64,000 bases of DNA from an uncultured Amphritea sp. (lineage in GTDB: Bacteria; Pseudomonadota; Gammaproteobacteria; Pseudomonadales; Balneatricaceae). A program made the translations under genes and the position numbers. Shown here in pieces: positions 54,254 to 62,958 of this stretch (position 1 is its first letter; each line of letters begins with the position of its first letter). The notes under the pieces were generated by a model. It was not told the origin of the DNA and did not search any database. It saw only the letters and a program-made list of their open reading frames with translations. Where the stretch lies: the NCBI RefSeq assembly GCF_937127095.1, contig NZ_CAKZLP010000066.1, positions 107,209-171,208 of the forward strand, in the 5' to 3' direction.

Positions 54254-54932
54254 TCTGGTACTCCAATGCATCGACCTGAAAAAGCATTACGGGGATGGTG
54301 AGGTTGTTGTTGAGGTTCTGCGAGGCGTTGAACTAGCTGTTAAGCGCGGGGAAACCCTGGCGATCGTCGGCAGTTCGGGTTCGGGTAAAAGTACCCTGTT
54401 GAATATGCTGGGTGGATTGGATCTCCCCAGCGCTGGCGATGTGCGAGTCGATGATCAGTCACTGTTTGCGATCAGTGAGCAGGAACGGGCCAGGCTGCGT
54501 AACCGTTCTCTGGGCTTTGTCTATCAGTTTCACCACCTGTTAGCGGAATTCACTGCCCTTGAGAATGTGGCGATGCCTTTGTTGATCAGAGGGGAGGCGA
54601 TCAGCTCTGTTCGTGAGCAGTCTGCTGCCATTTTAGAATCAGTGGGGCTGTCACACCGGCTTGAACATAAACCCTCCATGCTTAGTGGTGGTGAACGACA
54701 GCGGGTAGCGATAGCCAGGGCTCTGGTCACTAACCCTGCCTGTGTGCTGATGGATGAACCTACTGGCAATCTGGACCGGCATACCGGGCAAGAGGTACAA
54801 GCCCTGATGGATAAGCTCAATAGCGAATTTGGTATTTCGTTTGTTGTGGTAACCCATGATCTTCAGCTGGCTGAAAGGCAGGGAAGAGTTGTCGAGTTAA
54901 AGGATGGTTTACTACAACCGATAACGCTCTGA
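54246..54932 (+). CDS. lolD: Lipoprotein-releasing ABC ATPase LolD
   Basis: ATPase of the Lol exporter, 228 residues. Walker A GSSGSGKST, the LolD-specific GFVYQFHHLLAEFTALENVAMPLLIR, signature LSGGERQRVAIARAL, and Walker B CVLMDEPTGNLD are all present. ATG 54246 within the lolC end is used; a longer frame starting inside lolC is a shadow. Confidence 0.96.
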   Translation: MSDLVLQCIDLKKHYGDGEVVVEVLRGVELAVKRGETLAIVGSSGSGKSTLLNMLGGLDLPSAGDVRVDDQSLFAISEQERARLRNRSLGFVYQFHHLLAEFTALENVAMPLLIRGEAISSVREQSAAILESVGLSHRLEHKPSMLSGGERQRVAIARALVTNPACVLMDEPTGNLDRHTGQEVQALMDKLNSEFGISFVVVTHDLQLAERQGRVVELKDGLLQPITL

Positions 54933-54962
54933 TATTGGCGGGTCAGGTAAGCCTTCAGTGTT

Positions 54963-54990
54963 AAAAAGCCGGAATTTATTCTGGCTTTTT
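54963..54990. terminator. Bidirectional terminator between lolD and the DUF2062 gene
   Basis: AAAAAGCCGGAA/TTCTGGCTTTTT hairpin. The DUF2062 stop codon (54976-54978) lies inside it. Confidence 0.88.
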
Positions 54991-55674
54991 GCTATCTGAA
55001 TCTGAAGAAGGTTTTGGCGTAGTGTTTGAAGAGGTAGTGCTTGAAGAAGTAGAGTTTAAAGTAGGGTCTGAAGGGTCGCGTGCTGCGTCCTCCTGATTAT
55101 TCTGCTCACCGCTCTCAGTATTTTCCTGTGGCGTTATAGCCTGCTTTAATTTACGCAGTATAAACTTACGTTTTTTACGGTTGTGCCAGCTCTTGTTGAC
55201 ATGCCATACCCAGAAGCGTTGCATCAGGAAATAACCCAGGGCGCCACTGACAATACCGCAGACCATTGAGCCTACCAGTAACGGTAACCAGATGTACTCC
55301 AGTTCTGCCTTAATCCATTCCATGCTTAGTTCAAAATCGATCGCTACCACATCCCCGCCGAGAATAAGCGTACCAATCCAGTAGGCAAAATAGAACATGG
55401 GGGGGATCGTTATCGGGTTGGTCAGCCACACAAGGCTGACAGAGATCGGCAGATTGCTGCGCACAAACAGAGCCACAACTGCGGCAATCAGCATCTGTGA
55501 TGGTAGAGGGATAAAAGCACAGAACAGTCCCACGAAAAACGCTTTGCTGACAGACTTGCGGGACAGATGCCAGAGGTTCGGATCATGTATATGACTTCCC
55601 AACCAGCTAAGGTAGCGATTGGACTTGAGCTTACGCTCGTCTGGCATAAATTTCTTGATAAGTTTGCGCGGCAT
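54976..55674 (-). CDS. DUF2062 membrane protein
   Basis: A 232-residue inner-membrane protein of unknown function with three hydrophobic segments: SVSKAFFVGLFCAFIPLPSQMLIA, then SLVWLTNPITIPPMFYFAYWIGTLILG, which is the DUF2062 hallmark (TNPIT), and WLPLLVGSMVCGIVSGALGYFLM. The C-terminal 45 residues are low complexity (Ser/Thr/Asn/Pro-rich) and probably disordered. In Pseudomonas the same gene lies between lol and comEC. Confidence 0.85.
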   Translation of the reverse strand: MPRKLIKKFMPDERKLKSNRYLSWLGSHIHDPNLWHLSRKSVSKAFFVGLFCAFIPLPSQMLIAAVVALFVRSNLPISVSLVWLTNPITIPPMFYFAYWIGTLILGGDVVAIDFELSMEWIKAELEYIWLPLLVGSMVCGIVSGALGYFLMQRFWVWHVNKSWHNRKKRKFILRKLKQAITPQENTESGEQNNQEDAARDPSDPTLNSTSSSTTSSNTTPKPSSDSDSKKPE

Positions 55675-55752
55675 CAGGGAGAAACTATAGTTAGCTGATG
55701 GGAGGGGCTAATTATGCCCCCTTAAAACCGTTAAGCCAACCGGAAATCAAGG

Positions 55753-58056
55753 ATGATTGGTATCGCTTTTGGCGTATTGTTGGTGGCTTGCCTGCCGCAA
55801 CTGCTTTCTTATTCATTTCTCACTATCCTCAGTGTCGCTCTATTACTGTGTTTTATGCCTGTTTCCGGGCGCTGGTTAGCCGCGCCAGTACGGATTCAAA
55901 TTGCCGGATTGTTATTTGGAACTGTTTTCGCCTCCGGCTGGGGCTATCTTAATCTGAGTCAGCGAATGCCCATGTATATGTCTGCTCAGGAATTAAATAT
56001 AAGCGGAACCGTGAGTCGCTTGCCAGAATACCGCCCGGGGATGGTGCGTTTCAACTTTGAAGTCGATCAGTATTCCCCGTTAATGTCTGGGGTTGATCTG
56101 CAGCATTTACAATTAAATTGGTATAACCCTGAAAGAGAGATCATTCCTGGTCAGCAGTGGGCGTTCAGGGTTAGGCTGAAACCACCCCGGGGATTGATGA
56201 ATCCCGGTGGCAGCGATTATGAAACACAGTTGTTCGCAAACCGGGTAAATGCCCGGGGTTATCTGTTAACTGCCCGATTGATAGACGAAGCCGGAGCTGG
56301 CAGTCGTTATCGGATAGAGTATCTGAGATATCGGCTGGGCCAGTGGCTGACACAATTGTCACTCGGGCCTGACGCTGATGCGACCATAAGAGCATTGGTA
56401 TTGGGGGATAAGCAGGACTTAAGTGATCAGCAGTGGCAAGTGTTGCGGCAAACTGGCACGGTGCATCTGGTGGTTATCAGTGGTCTGCATATTGCTATCG
56501 CTTGCATGCTCGGGTACTGGGCTGGCTGGTTATTCCAGTGGCCAGTGCTATGGTTGGCTGGGCGGTATGCTCCAGAATTAGTGGATGTGCGTGCCTGTCG
56601 AATTATTCCTGCTCTGGTTATGGCCTCGGGTTACGCGTTGTTGGCAGGGTTCAGTATTCCGACGCAACGGGCGCTGATTATGGCTGTGGCAATGTTGTTA
56701 CCGCCGCTGCTGAATCGCCATTTGGGGGTCTGGAAACGTTATCAGCTCGCCCTGGTGCTGGTGTTGCTGATGCAACCGCTAAGCTTCTTTCAGCCGGGCT
56801 TCTGGTTGTCTTTTGCGGCTGTTGCAGCACTGCTGCTGGCGGTTTCGGAAACTGGAGAGAAGCGGCGAATCAGGACCATTTTTGCAACCCAATGGTCGGT
56901 ATTTATCGGCCTGTTTCCGTTGTTGCTGCTCTGGCTTGGACAGGTTGCACTGTTTGCACCCCTGGTTAACCTGGTGGCAATCCCTTTGCTGAGTTTTATC
57001 CTTATCCCTGGAGTGCTGTTGGGGATGCTGCTTTGTCTGGTTGATGCGGATACTGGGGCGGTTTTTCTCTCTGGCTTGTCGGATACATTCTGGTGGTTGT
57101 TGCAGCTTTGCATGCCGCCCGAAGGTGTAGGGTTGTTTACCAGTCGCCCATCACTAATGACCGTCTTTTTAGGGGTGTTGGCCGCAGTGCTGCTGAATCT
57201 GCCCCGCTGGACTGGAATGGGATACTTTTCTTTGTTTATTCTCACAGTCCTGATTTTTCAGCCTAAACCCTCTATTGAGCATGGCGATTTTCGTACCACA
57301 GTGGTTGATATCGGTCAGGGACTTGCTGTGTTGCTCGAAACTCGCAACAAGGTGCTGCTGTTTGATACCGGGGCTGCTTTCAGGGGCAGCAGTACTGCGC
57401 GTTTTACCCTGTTGCCATTGCTGGAAAGTCGAAATATTAGCCATCTGGATCGCGTAATTATTAGTCATAAAGATAATGATCATGCCGGAGGCTACCCGAG
57501 TCTGGCAGCCGCGTTTGTTGTTGCTGAGCTGAACTCGGGTAGTCCTGCGGTACGGCGTAGTGACGCTGCTAAACCCTGTGTATCCGGCGACACATGGGAG
57601 TGGGACGGTATTCGCTTTAGTTATATTCAGCCCGTCAGGCCAGTGCCTGTGAATGAGAATAATCGATCCTGTGTGCTGTTGGTGCAATCGAAAAATTGCT
57701 CGGTATTGATTCCTGGAGATATAGAAAGTGGTGTTGAACAGCAGATCCTCAGCGACAATCCGGGACTGCAGGTTGACTGGCTGGTTGCTGCTCACCATGG
57801 CAGTCGCTTTTCCAGTAGTCATGAATGGCTGGCTGCATTAAAACCTGAGTGGGTACTGTTCAGCGCGGGTTTTGATAACTCATACGGACATCCCGCAGTC
57901 GATGTTATCGAGCGGCTGAGACATCTGCAGCTGAACTGGCTGAATACCTCTGAGAAGGGGGCTTTGATGCTTCAGAGCACAGCAGGGCGGTGTCTTACTG
58001 AAGGCTATAGAGACACAAAAATGAGGTATTGGTTGGCGGATAAAGCACCTGAGTAA
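55753..58056 (+). CDS. comEC: ComEC/Rec2 DNA uptake channel
   Basis: Inner-membrane channel for single-stranded DNA in natural transformation. The 767-residue product has the full domain set: N-terminal helices with a DUF4131 OB-like domain (about 60-180), the Competence membrane domain starting around ALVLGDKQDLSDQQWQVLRQTGTVHLVVISGLHIAI, and a C-terminal metallo-beta-lactamase domain with HKDNDHAGG and AAHHGSRFSSS. No frameshift is seen, so the gene looks functional. Other competence genes are not in the window. Confidence 0.95.
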   Translation: MIGIAFGVLLVACLPQLLSYSFLTILSVALLLCFMPVSGRWLAAPVRIQIAGLLFGTVFASGWGYLNLSQRMPMYMSAQELNISGTVSRLPEYRPGMVRFNFEVDQYSPLMSGVDLQHLQLNWYNPEREIIPGQQWAFRVRLKPPRGLMNPGGSDYETQLFANRVNARGYLLTARLIDEAGAGSRYRIEYLRYRLGQWLTQLSLGPDADATIRALVLGDKQDLSDQQWQVLRQTGTVHLVVISGLHIAIACMLGYWAGWLFQWPVLWLAGRYAPELVDVRACRIIPALVMASGYALLAGFSIPTQRALIMAVAMLLPPLLNRHLGVWKRYQLALVLVLLMQPLSFFQPGFWLSFAAVAALLLAVSETGEKRRIRTIFATQWSVFIGLFPLLLLWLGQVALFAPLVNLVAIPLLSFILIPGVLLGMLLCLVDADTGAVFLSGLSDTFWWLLQLCMPPEGVGLFTSRPSLMTVFLGVLAAVLLNLPRWTGMGYFSLFILTVLIFQPKPSIEHGDFRTTVVDIGQGLAVLLETRNKVLLFDTGAAFRGSSTARFTLLPLLESRNISHLDRVIISHKDNDHAGGYPSLAAAFVVAELNSGSPAVRRSDAAKPCVSGDTWEWDGIRFSYIQPVRPVPVNENNRSCVLLVQSKNCSVLIPGDIESGVEQQILSDNPGLQVDWLVAAHHGSRFSSSHEWLAALKPEWVLFSAGFDNSYGHPAVDVIERLRHLQLNWLNTSEKGALMLQSTAGRCLTEGYRDTKMRYWLADKAPE

Positions 58057-58083
58057 AAAGCATTAATTTTTTATTGTAAGGTA

Positions 58084-58097
58084 TTGACTTGTATCAA
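58084..58097. promoter_or_regulatory. FNR/Anr box upstream of the chemoreceptor gene
   Basis: TTGACTTGTATCAA matches the FNR consensus TTGAT-N4-ATCAA with one mismatch (C for T). It lies 109 bp before the start of the methyl-accepting protein gene, in the 149-bp gap after comEC. Confidence 0.55.
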
Positions 58098-58205
58098 TAT
58101 AAATAGTAATCAGACTGGGAGGTTGTTACCCTCCTGGGCGTTGTATACCTTGCTAAATCTTGGTTTCATTATCCTTATATTTTAGTGATCAAGGATGTAA
58201 GGATT

Positions 58206-60332
58206 ATGTTGAGTTCTCTGAAAGTCTCTCAGCGGTTAATGCTCGGTTTTGGGCTGCTCGCGCTTTTATTAGTTATCACGAATTTCACCGGATATAGGGG
58301 TATCAGTAATATTTCAGAAGCATTACATGTTGTTAGTGAGGAGGAGGCTCCCTTAATTGATGCAGCAAACGAAATGAAGGTTGCATTGATGGAAGGTCGA
58401 AACAGAATGGAGGAGTTTAAAGGTGCAACCGCTGTTATTTTCAATCAGAAGGGCAGCGCTATTGATGAATCCAAAGCCGGTTTTGCTGTTACTGTAAAAA
58501 CGTTTGATAAGCTTGTCGAAGCCATTCTTAACGGTGGCGCAATCGACGGTGGTGGCGTCGTCATCGCAACTAATAATAAAGAGTTAGCGCAGTTGGTGCG
58601 TGACGCTGATGCGCTACATAATAATGAGTTTCAGGTTGCAGCACAGACACTCTTTGAAAGCGGTAATCAGCTTGTTAAAGCTAAAGAAAGTTCTGATCTT
58701 GCTATGTTAGATATGGAAAAAACAGTTAATGCAGTTTTAGCAGGAGCGAACCACCTGGAAGCAGAGTTAGATAAAATAGTTAAGCGTTTGTCTGTAGAAG
58801 ATAGTAGGGAGTTTTCGGTTATAGAACAGGGAATTCCAATGCTTGATGCGGTTAATGAAATTAAGGTTGCCATTCAAGAAAGTCGTATTGCGTTAGAGGA
58901 GATTGCTCACGCTCTGAGTCAGGAGAGCATCAGTAACGTGGTCGCTGTTTATGATGCTTCTATTACACGCTTTGATGAGCTATCGGTTGAGCTGATCAGT
59001 TATGCTGATGCGCTACCCGGTACTCAGGTTGTTGATCTTGTAAAACAGTTAGATGAACAGCACTCAGCGATGCAGCGTGACGGTAAAAAAATGATCGATA
59101 GTCGATTGCTTTTGTTGCAAACATCGACCGCTGCAGAGGCCGCTATGAACAACCTGGATGCCATAGGAGAAAAGGCATCTTTGCTGATCGGTCAGATAGA
59201 GGGGTTGTCAAATATGGAGATGCAGGCTGCTCAACAGGCTGGACGGGATGCTTCATCCAGTTCTCTCAACCTGGTTATCACTATAGGCCTGATCTCTATC
59301 GTTATCGCAATCGTTCTCAGCGTGCTTATCACGCGTTCTATCATGCTGCCGCTCGGTGGAGAGCCTGAGGAGATGATGAAGATCGCCCGTTGTATAGCTG
59401 ATGGAGACATGACACAACGTTTTTCCGCTACAGCGGGTCATGACAGTGTTTATGGCTCTATGAAAGATATGAGTGAAAACCTGCGGGGAATGATTTCTGA
59501 AATAATTCAGTCCAGTTCGCGTCTTGCAGTGACGGCTGAAGAAACCTCTGCGGTGTCTGAGCAAACTAAATTGGCGGTTAATCAGCAGCATGGTGAAACT
59601 GATCAGGTAGCTGTTGCTGTCAATGAAATGTCGGCTACCACACAGGATATTGCGCAAAATACATCAAAAACAGCCAGTGCTGCCGAAGAGGCCCAGCATC
59701 AAAGTAATATAGGGATGAGCACATTGGCCGATGCTACTCAGTCGATTTCCGGTCTGGTCGAATATGTCGTTTCGGCGAGCGCAGAGATGTCGGCGCTTAA
59801 AGAGAAGAGTATTGAGGTAGGTAATGTGCTTGAGGTGATTAAAGGGATTGCTGAACAGACCAACTTGTTAGCGCTTAATGCTGCTATTGAAGCAGCACGT
59901 GCGGGAGATATGGGACGAGGGTTTGCCGTGGTTGCTGATGAAGTCAGATCTCTTTCGCAGCGCACTCAGGAATCTGCGTCTAATATCAACGATATGATTA
60001 CCTCTATGCAATCGGCTGCAGAGTCTGCAGCTGAAACAATGAGTCGTGGTAAAGACAAGGCGTTACTGACTTCAGAGCAGGCGCAGAAAACGACTGAAGC
60101 TTTCATCGCGATTACAAATGTTATTGAGCAGATAGGCGGAATGACGATACAGGTCGCTACTGCCTCTGAAGAGCAGTCATTTGTGGCTGAAGAGGTAAAT
60201 AAAAGCATTACCTATATCAAGGATCTGTCACTGCAAACTTCATCCGGAGCTGAGCAGCTGTCGGGTGCCAGCAATGAAGTTGCAGCCGCAGCAGAAGAGC
60301 TGAATTTGATAGCGAATCAGTTCAAAGTGTGA
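58206..60332 (+). CDS. Methyl-accepting chemotaxis protein with large periplasmic helical sensor
   Basis: Transmembrane chemoreceptor of 708 residues. TM1 spans about 12-32 (LGFGLLALLLVITNFTG). A long, nearly all-helical periplasmic domain (about 33-350) follows, then TM2 (LNLVITIGLISIVIAIVLSVL), a HAMP domain (PLGGEPEEMMKIARCIADGDM), and the signalling hairpin tip EQTNLLALNAAIEAARAGDMGRGFAVVADEVR. The sensor contains an internal repeat: PLIDAANEMKVALMEGRNR near residue 49 and PMLDAVNEIKVAIQESRIA near residue 210, as expected of a bimodular (HBM-like) sensor. ATG 58206 is preferred over GTG 58185. The ligand is unknown. Confidence 0.93.
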   Translation: MLSSLKVSQRLMLGFGLLALLLVITNFTGYRGISNISEALHVVSEEEAPLIDAANEMKVALMEGRNRMEEFKGATAVIFNQKGSAIDESKAGFAVTVKTFDKLVEAILNGGAIDGGGVVIATNNKELAQLVRDADALHNNEFQVAAQTLFESGNQLVKAKESSDLAMLDMEKTVNAVLAGANHLEAELDKIVKRLSVEDSREFSVIEQGIPMLDAVNEIKVAIQESRIALEEIAHALSQESISNVVAVYDASITRFDELSVELISYADALPGTQVVDLVKQLDEQHSAMQRDGKKMIDSRLLLLQTSTAAEAAMNNLDAIGEKASLLIGQIEGLSNMEMQAAQQAGRDASSSSLNLVITIGLISIVIAIVLSVLITRSIMLPLGGEPEEMMKIARCIADGDMTQRFSATAGHDSVYGSMKDMSENLRGMISEIIQSSSRLAVTAEETSAVSEQTKLAVNQQHGETDQVAVAVNEMSATTQDIAQNTSKTASAAEEAQHQSNIGMSTLADATQSISGLVEYVVSASAEMSALKEKSIEVGNVLEVIKGIAEQTNLLALNAAIEAARAGDMGRGFAVVADEVRSLSQRTQESASNINDMITSMQSAAESAAETMSRGKDKALLTSEQAQKTTEAFIAITNVIEQIGGMTIQVATASEEQSFVAEEVNKSITYIKDLSLQTSSGAEQLSGASNEVAAAAEELNLIANQFKV

Positions 60333-60341
60333 CTCTTCCTA

Positions 60342-60364
60342 TAGGGCTCTCAATAAGGGCCCTA
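60342..60364 (+). terminator. Weak terminator after the chemoreceptor gene
   Basis: TAGGGCTC/GGGCCCTA stem with a 7-nt loop followed by a moderately T-rich stretch, 10 nt after the stop codon. Confidence 0.5.
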
Positions 60365-60401
60365 TTTCCCTCTTTTACCCTGCTGTATTCCCGGTTTTTT
60401 T

Positions 60402-60432
60402 ATTCGGCAGTAGTTTCATGATGCTGCCGAAT
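60402..60432. repeat. 9-bp perfect inverted repeat
   Basis: ATTCGGCAG (60402-60410) and CTGCCGAAT (60424-60432) with a 13-nt loop. A T-run precedes it on the plus strand, so neither strand gives a normal terminator. Confidence 0.75.
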
Positions 60433-60651
60433 CAGAAAGACATCTTCGATAAGGGTAATTCGAAAACAGGTCTTGTCTTCGAAAAGATGGTGCTGCTTGA
60501 GGTGCCGTTATCCTGGGCTTGTAACTTCTGTGTCCATAGGGTGACAGCAAATTTCATACTCACAAAAAAGCGTTACTGCTCAGCGGGTTAATCACTACTC
60601 TGGCGTGTGACTCTATGCTAGAGTATGGGCCGGTTTTAAGGAGGAATGCTG

Positions 60652-61272
60652 GTGTTTGAGTTGATACAATCCGGTGGTTGGCTGATGGTGCCAATTATCG
60701 CCTGTTCTATATTGTCTCTGGCTATTTGTCTGGAGCGTTTCTGGGTGCTGCAGAAGAAGCGGGTATCGCCGGCTAATCTGTTATCTGAGGTATGGATGCT
60801 GGTTCGCAGTGGTGAAATGACCCCTGAGCGGTTGCAGTTGATCCGTAATGAAAGTTTGCTCGGCCAGATTATGGTCGCCGGACTGAATAACTCAAACCAT
60901 GGTCGGGAGATTATGCGGGAGAGCATCCAGGAAGCTGCACAGCATGTCATGCATCAGATGGAGCGGTTTCTGAATTCGCTGGGCACCATTGCGGCGATCT
61001 CTCCTCTGTTGGGTTTGCTGGGTACCGTTATTGGTATGATCAAAGTGTTTGCTGAAATCATGCTGCAGGGTACTGGTAATGCCAATGTACTGGCTGGTGG
61101 TATTTCTGAAGCACTGATTACAACCGCTGCAGGTTTGTCAGTGGCTATTCCCACGCTGGTCTTTCATCGCTATTTTCAGCGTCGTGTTGAAACGCTGCTG
61201 ATCGAGATGGAGCAGGAGTGTCAGAAACTGGTTGAAGTAGTTCACGGTGAACGTGAAGTAGATTTCGAGTAA
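60652..61272 (+). CDS. MotA/TolQ/ExbB proton channel protein
   Basis: Inner-membrane proton channel subunit of 206 residues with three helices. The family region LGLLGTVIGMIKVF and the last helix LITTAAGLSVAIPTLVFHRYF are diagnostic. GTG 60652 is chosen because AAGGAGG lies 7 nt upstream; ATG 60646 would be only 1 nt from that site. It pairs with the exbD-like gene 3 bp downstream. No TonB gene is adjacent, so the energised partner is not known. In Pseudomonas the same pair precedes lpxK. Confidence 0.9.
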   Translation: MFELIQSGGWLMVPIIACSILSLAICLERFWVLQKKRVSPANLLSEVWMLVRSGEMTPERLQLIRNESLLGQIMVAGLNNSNHGREIMRESIQEAAQHVMHQMERFLNSLGTIAAISPLLGLLGTVIGMIKVFAEIMLQGTGNANVLAGGISEALITTAAGLSVAIPTLVFHRYFQRRVETLLIEMEQECQKLVEVVHGEREVDFE

Positions 61273-61275
61273 CCG

Positions 61276-61704
61276 ATGAGTCGATTGAAATTCAGGCGTA
61301 AGCCAAAGGAAGAGGTTGCAGTAAACCTGACGCCGTTGATCGACGTGGTTTTCCTGTTGCTGATTTTTTTCATGGTATCCACTACCTTCACAAATGAATC
61401 GCATCTGCAGATCAGTCTGCCTGAGGCCGACGGCGAAGCCTTAGAAACTCAGGCTGAGAGCCTTGAGGTGCTGATCGGTGTTGATGGCGGATTTACAGTC
61501 AACGGTCAGAGTCTGCTGAACAGCCAGCCGGAAACCCTGCGCCGGGCGCTAATTGATCAGGCCGGTGAAAACCGCAAGCTCCCCTTTATTATCTCTGCCG
61601 ATGCTAAAACACCGCATCAGTCTGTGGTTACTGTTATGGATGTCGCCGGGAAGCTGGGGTTTGCTGCACTCAGTATTACCACTCAGCAACCGGCTGAGCA
61701 GTAA
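61276..61704 (+). CDS. ExbD/TolR family protein
   Basis: A 142-residue partner of the ExbB-type channel. It has one N-terminal helix with the conserved proton-carrying Asp in NLTPLIDVVFLLLIFFMVSTTF, and a periplasmic domain ending in VVTVMDVAGKLGFAALSITT. It lies directly between the exbB-like gene and lpxK, suggesting a role in envelope biogenesis. Confidence 0.92.
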   Translation: MSRLKFRRKPKEEVAVNLTPLIDVVFLLLIFFMVSTTFTNESHLQISLPEADGEALETQAESLEVLIGVDGGFTVNGQSLLNSQPETLRRALIDQAGENRKLPFIISADAKTPHQSVVTVMDVAGKLGFAALSITTQQPAEQ

Positions 61705-61706
61705 CG

Positions 61707-62729
61707 ATGGGGCTGGAACAGGCCTGGTATAACGGTAGCCGCTGGCTGGTCCTGTTTCGCCCGCTGGAGCTGTTGTTTCGCAGCCTCGCTCGTCGTCGGC
61801 GGCAGCAATTCGCTCATGGTACCCGCCAGAGCTGGACCGCCCCAGTGCCGGTTATCGTGGTTGGCAATATTACTGTGGGCGGGACCGGTAAATCGCCGCT
61901 GGTCATCTGGCTGGTGGAACATCTGCGTCAGCAGGGCTATAAGCCCGGTGTGATCAGCCGCGGTTATCGGGCTGAGCCACCGACAACTCCCTATTTTGTT
62001 ACCGCTGTCTCATCGGCCGCTGAAGCAGGCGATGAACCGCTGATGATTGTTCGTCGTACCGGGGTGGCGCTGGTCATATCTCCTGATCGTGTTGCTGCAG
62101 CAAGATTATTGTTGGAAAAAACCGAATGCGATCTGATCATCAGCGATGATGGTCTGCAGCACTATGCGCTGAATCGTAGTATTGAGATCGCTGTCATTGA
62201 TGGCGTCAGAGGTTTTGGCAACCGTCGCTGCCTGCCTGAAGGGCCACTGCGGGAGCCGGTTGAGCGATTAAATGAGGTTGATCTTATTGTCGTAAATGGG
62301 GCGTCACCGAAAACGGTGCTCGAAGCCGGTCATGCAGAGAAAGCGTTTCCTATGGCGCTGCAGCCCGGCGATCTGGTGTCATTAAGCACAGGCTGCGCTG
62401 TGGCAGCCGATTGCTGGACGGACGACAGAGAGGTTAATGCTGTTGCGGCCATCGGCAACCCCGCACGTTTTAGCGATACTCTTGTAGCCTTAGGATTTAA
62501 GCCGCGGTTGCACTGCTTTGCGGATCACCACCACTATACTGACACTGATCTATCTTTTGAGCGGAGTCTGCCGCTGATAATGACTGAAAAAGATGCGGTA
62601 AAATGCGATCATATAGCACTTGAAAATGCCTGGTACCTGCAGGTTAACGCGGCGCTGGGGGAGGGGTTCAGCGCTTCGCTCGACCGGATGCTTGGCGATT
62701 GGCTGGCTGCGCATAAGCGCGCAGAGTAA
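61707..62729 (+). CDS. lpxK: Tetraacyldisaccharide 4'-kinase LpxK
   Basis: Phosphorylates the lipid A precursor at the 4' position in the inner membrane. The 340-residue product has an N-terminal hydrophobic helix, the P-loop GNITVGGTGKSPLVIWL, SRGYRA, GDEPLMI, and ISDDGLQHY, all typical of LpxK. It follows the exbD-like gene after 2 nt. Part of the lpxK-ycaR-kdsB LPS unit. Confidence 0.96.
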   Translation: MGLEQAWYNGSRWLVLFRPLELLFRSLARRRRQQFAHGTRQSWTAPVPVIVVGNITVGGTGKSPLVIWLVEHLRQQGYKPGVISRGYRAEPPTTPYFVTAVSSAAEAGDEPLMIVRRTGVALVISPDRVAAARLLLEKTECDLIISDDGLQHYALNRSIEIAVIDGVRGFGNRRCLPEGPLREPVERLNEVDLIVVNGASPKTVLEAGHAEKAFPMALQPGDLVSLSTGCAVAADCWTDDREVNAVAAIGNPARFSDTLVALGFKPRLHCFADHHHYTDTDLSFERSLPLIMTEKDAVKCDHIALENAWYLQVNAALGEGFSASLDRMLGDWLAAHKRAE

Positions 62730-62764
62730 CGAATATTAAAGTACGTCACACAGAGGCACTAACG

Positions 62765-62950
62765 ATGGATAAGAAACTTCTGGATATCCTGGTTTGTCCG
62801 GTATCTAAAGCACCGGTTGAATGGAACAAAGAGACCAATGAGCTGATCTGCCGGAGCTCAGGTCTGGCATATCCGATTCGCGATGATATTCCGGTAATGC
62901 TGGAAAGCGAAGCGCGTACATTGACCACTGACGAACGTCTGGCAAAGTAG
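62765..62950 (+). CDS. ycaR: Trm112/YcaR family small protein
   Basis: A 61-residue protein between lpxK and kdsB, as in E. coli and Pseudomonas. It has the family layout KLLDILVCPVSKAPVEW ... ELICRSSGLAYPIRDDIPVML. The usual CPxC is CPVS here: the second Cys is Ser, so a zinc site may be incomplete. Function in this operon is unknown; eukaryotic Trm112 activates methyltransferases. Confidence 0.93.
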   Translation: MDKKLLDILVCPVSKAPVEWNKETNELICRSSGLAYPIRDDIPVMLESEARTLTTDERLAK

Positions 62951-62958
62951 GTTACGCT

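Larger units (their letters stand above)
60333..60651. other. Non-coding gap between the chemoreceptor gene and exbB
   Basis: This 319-bp region holds a weak terminator, a perfect inverted repeat (60402-60432) and a short dyad ACTCTA-TGC-TAGAGT (60610-60624) close to exbB. No coding frame was convincing. Confidence 0.6.
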
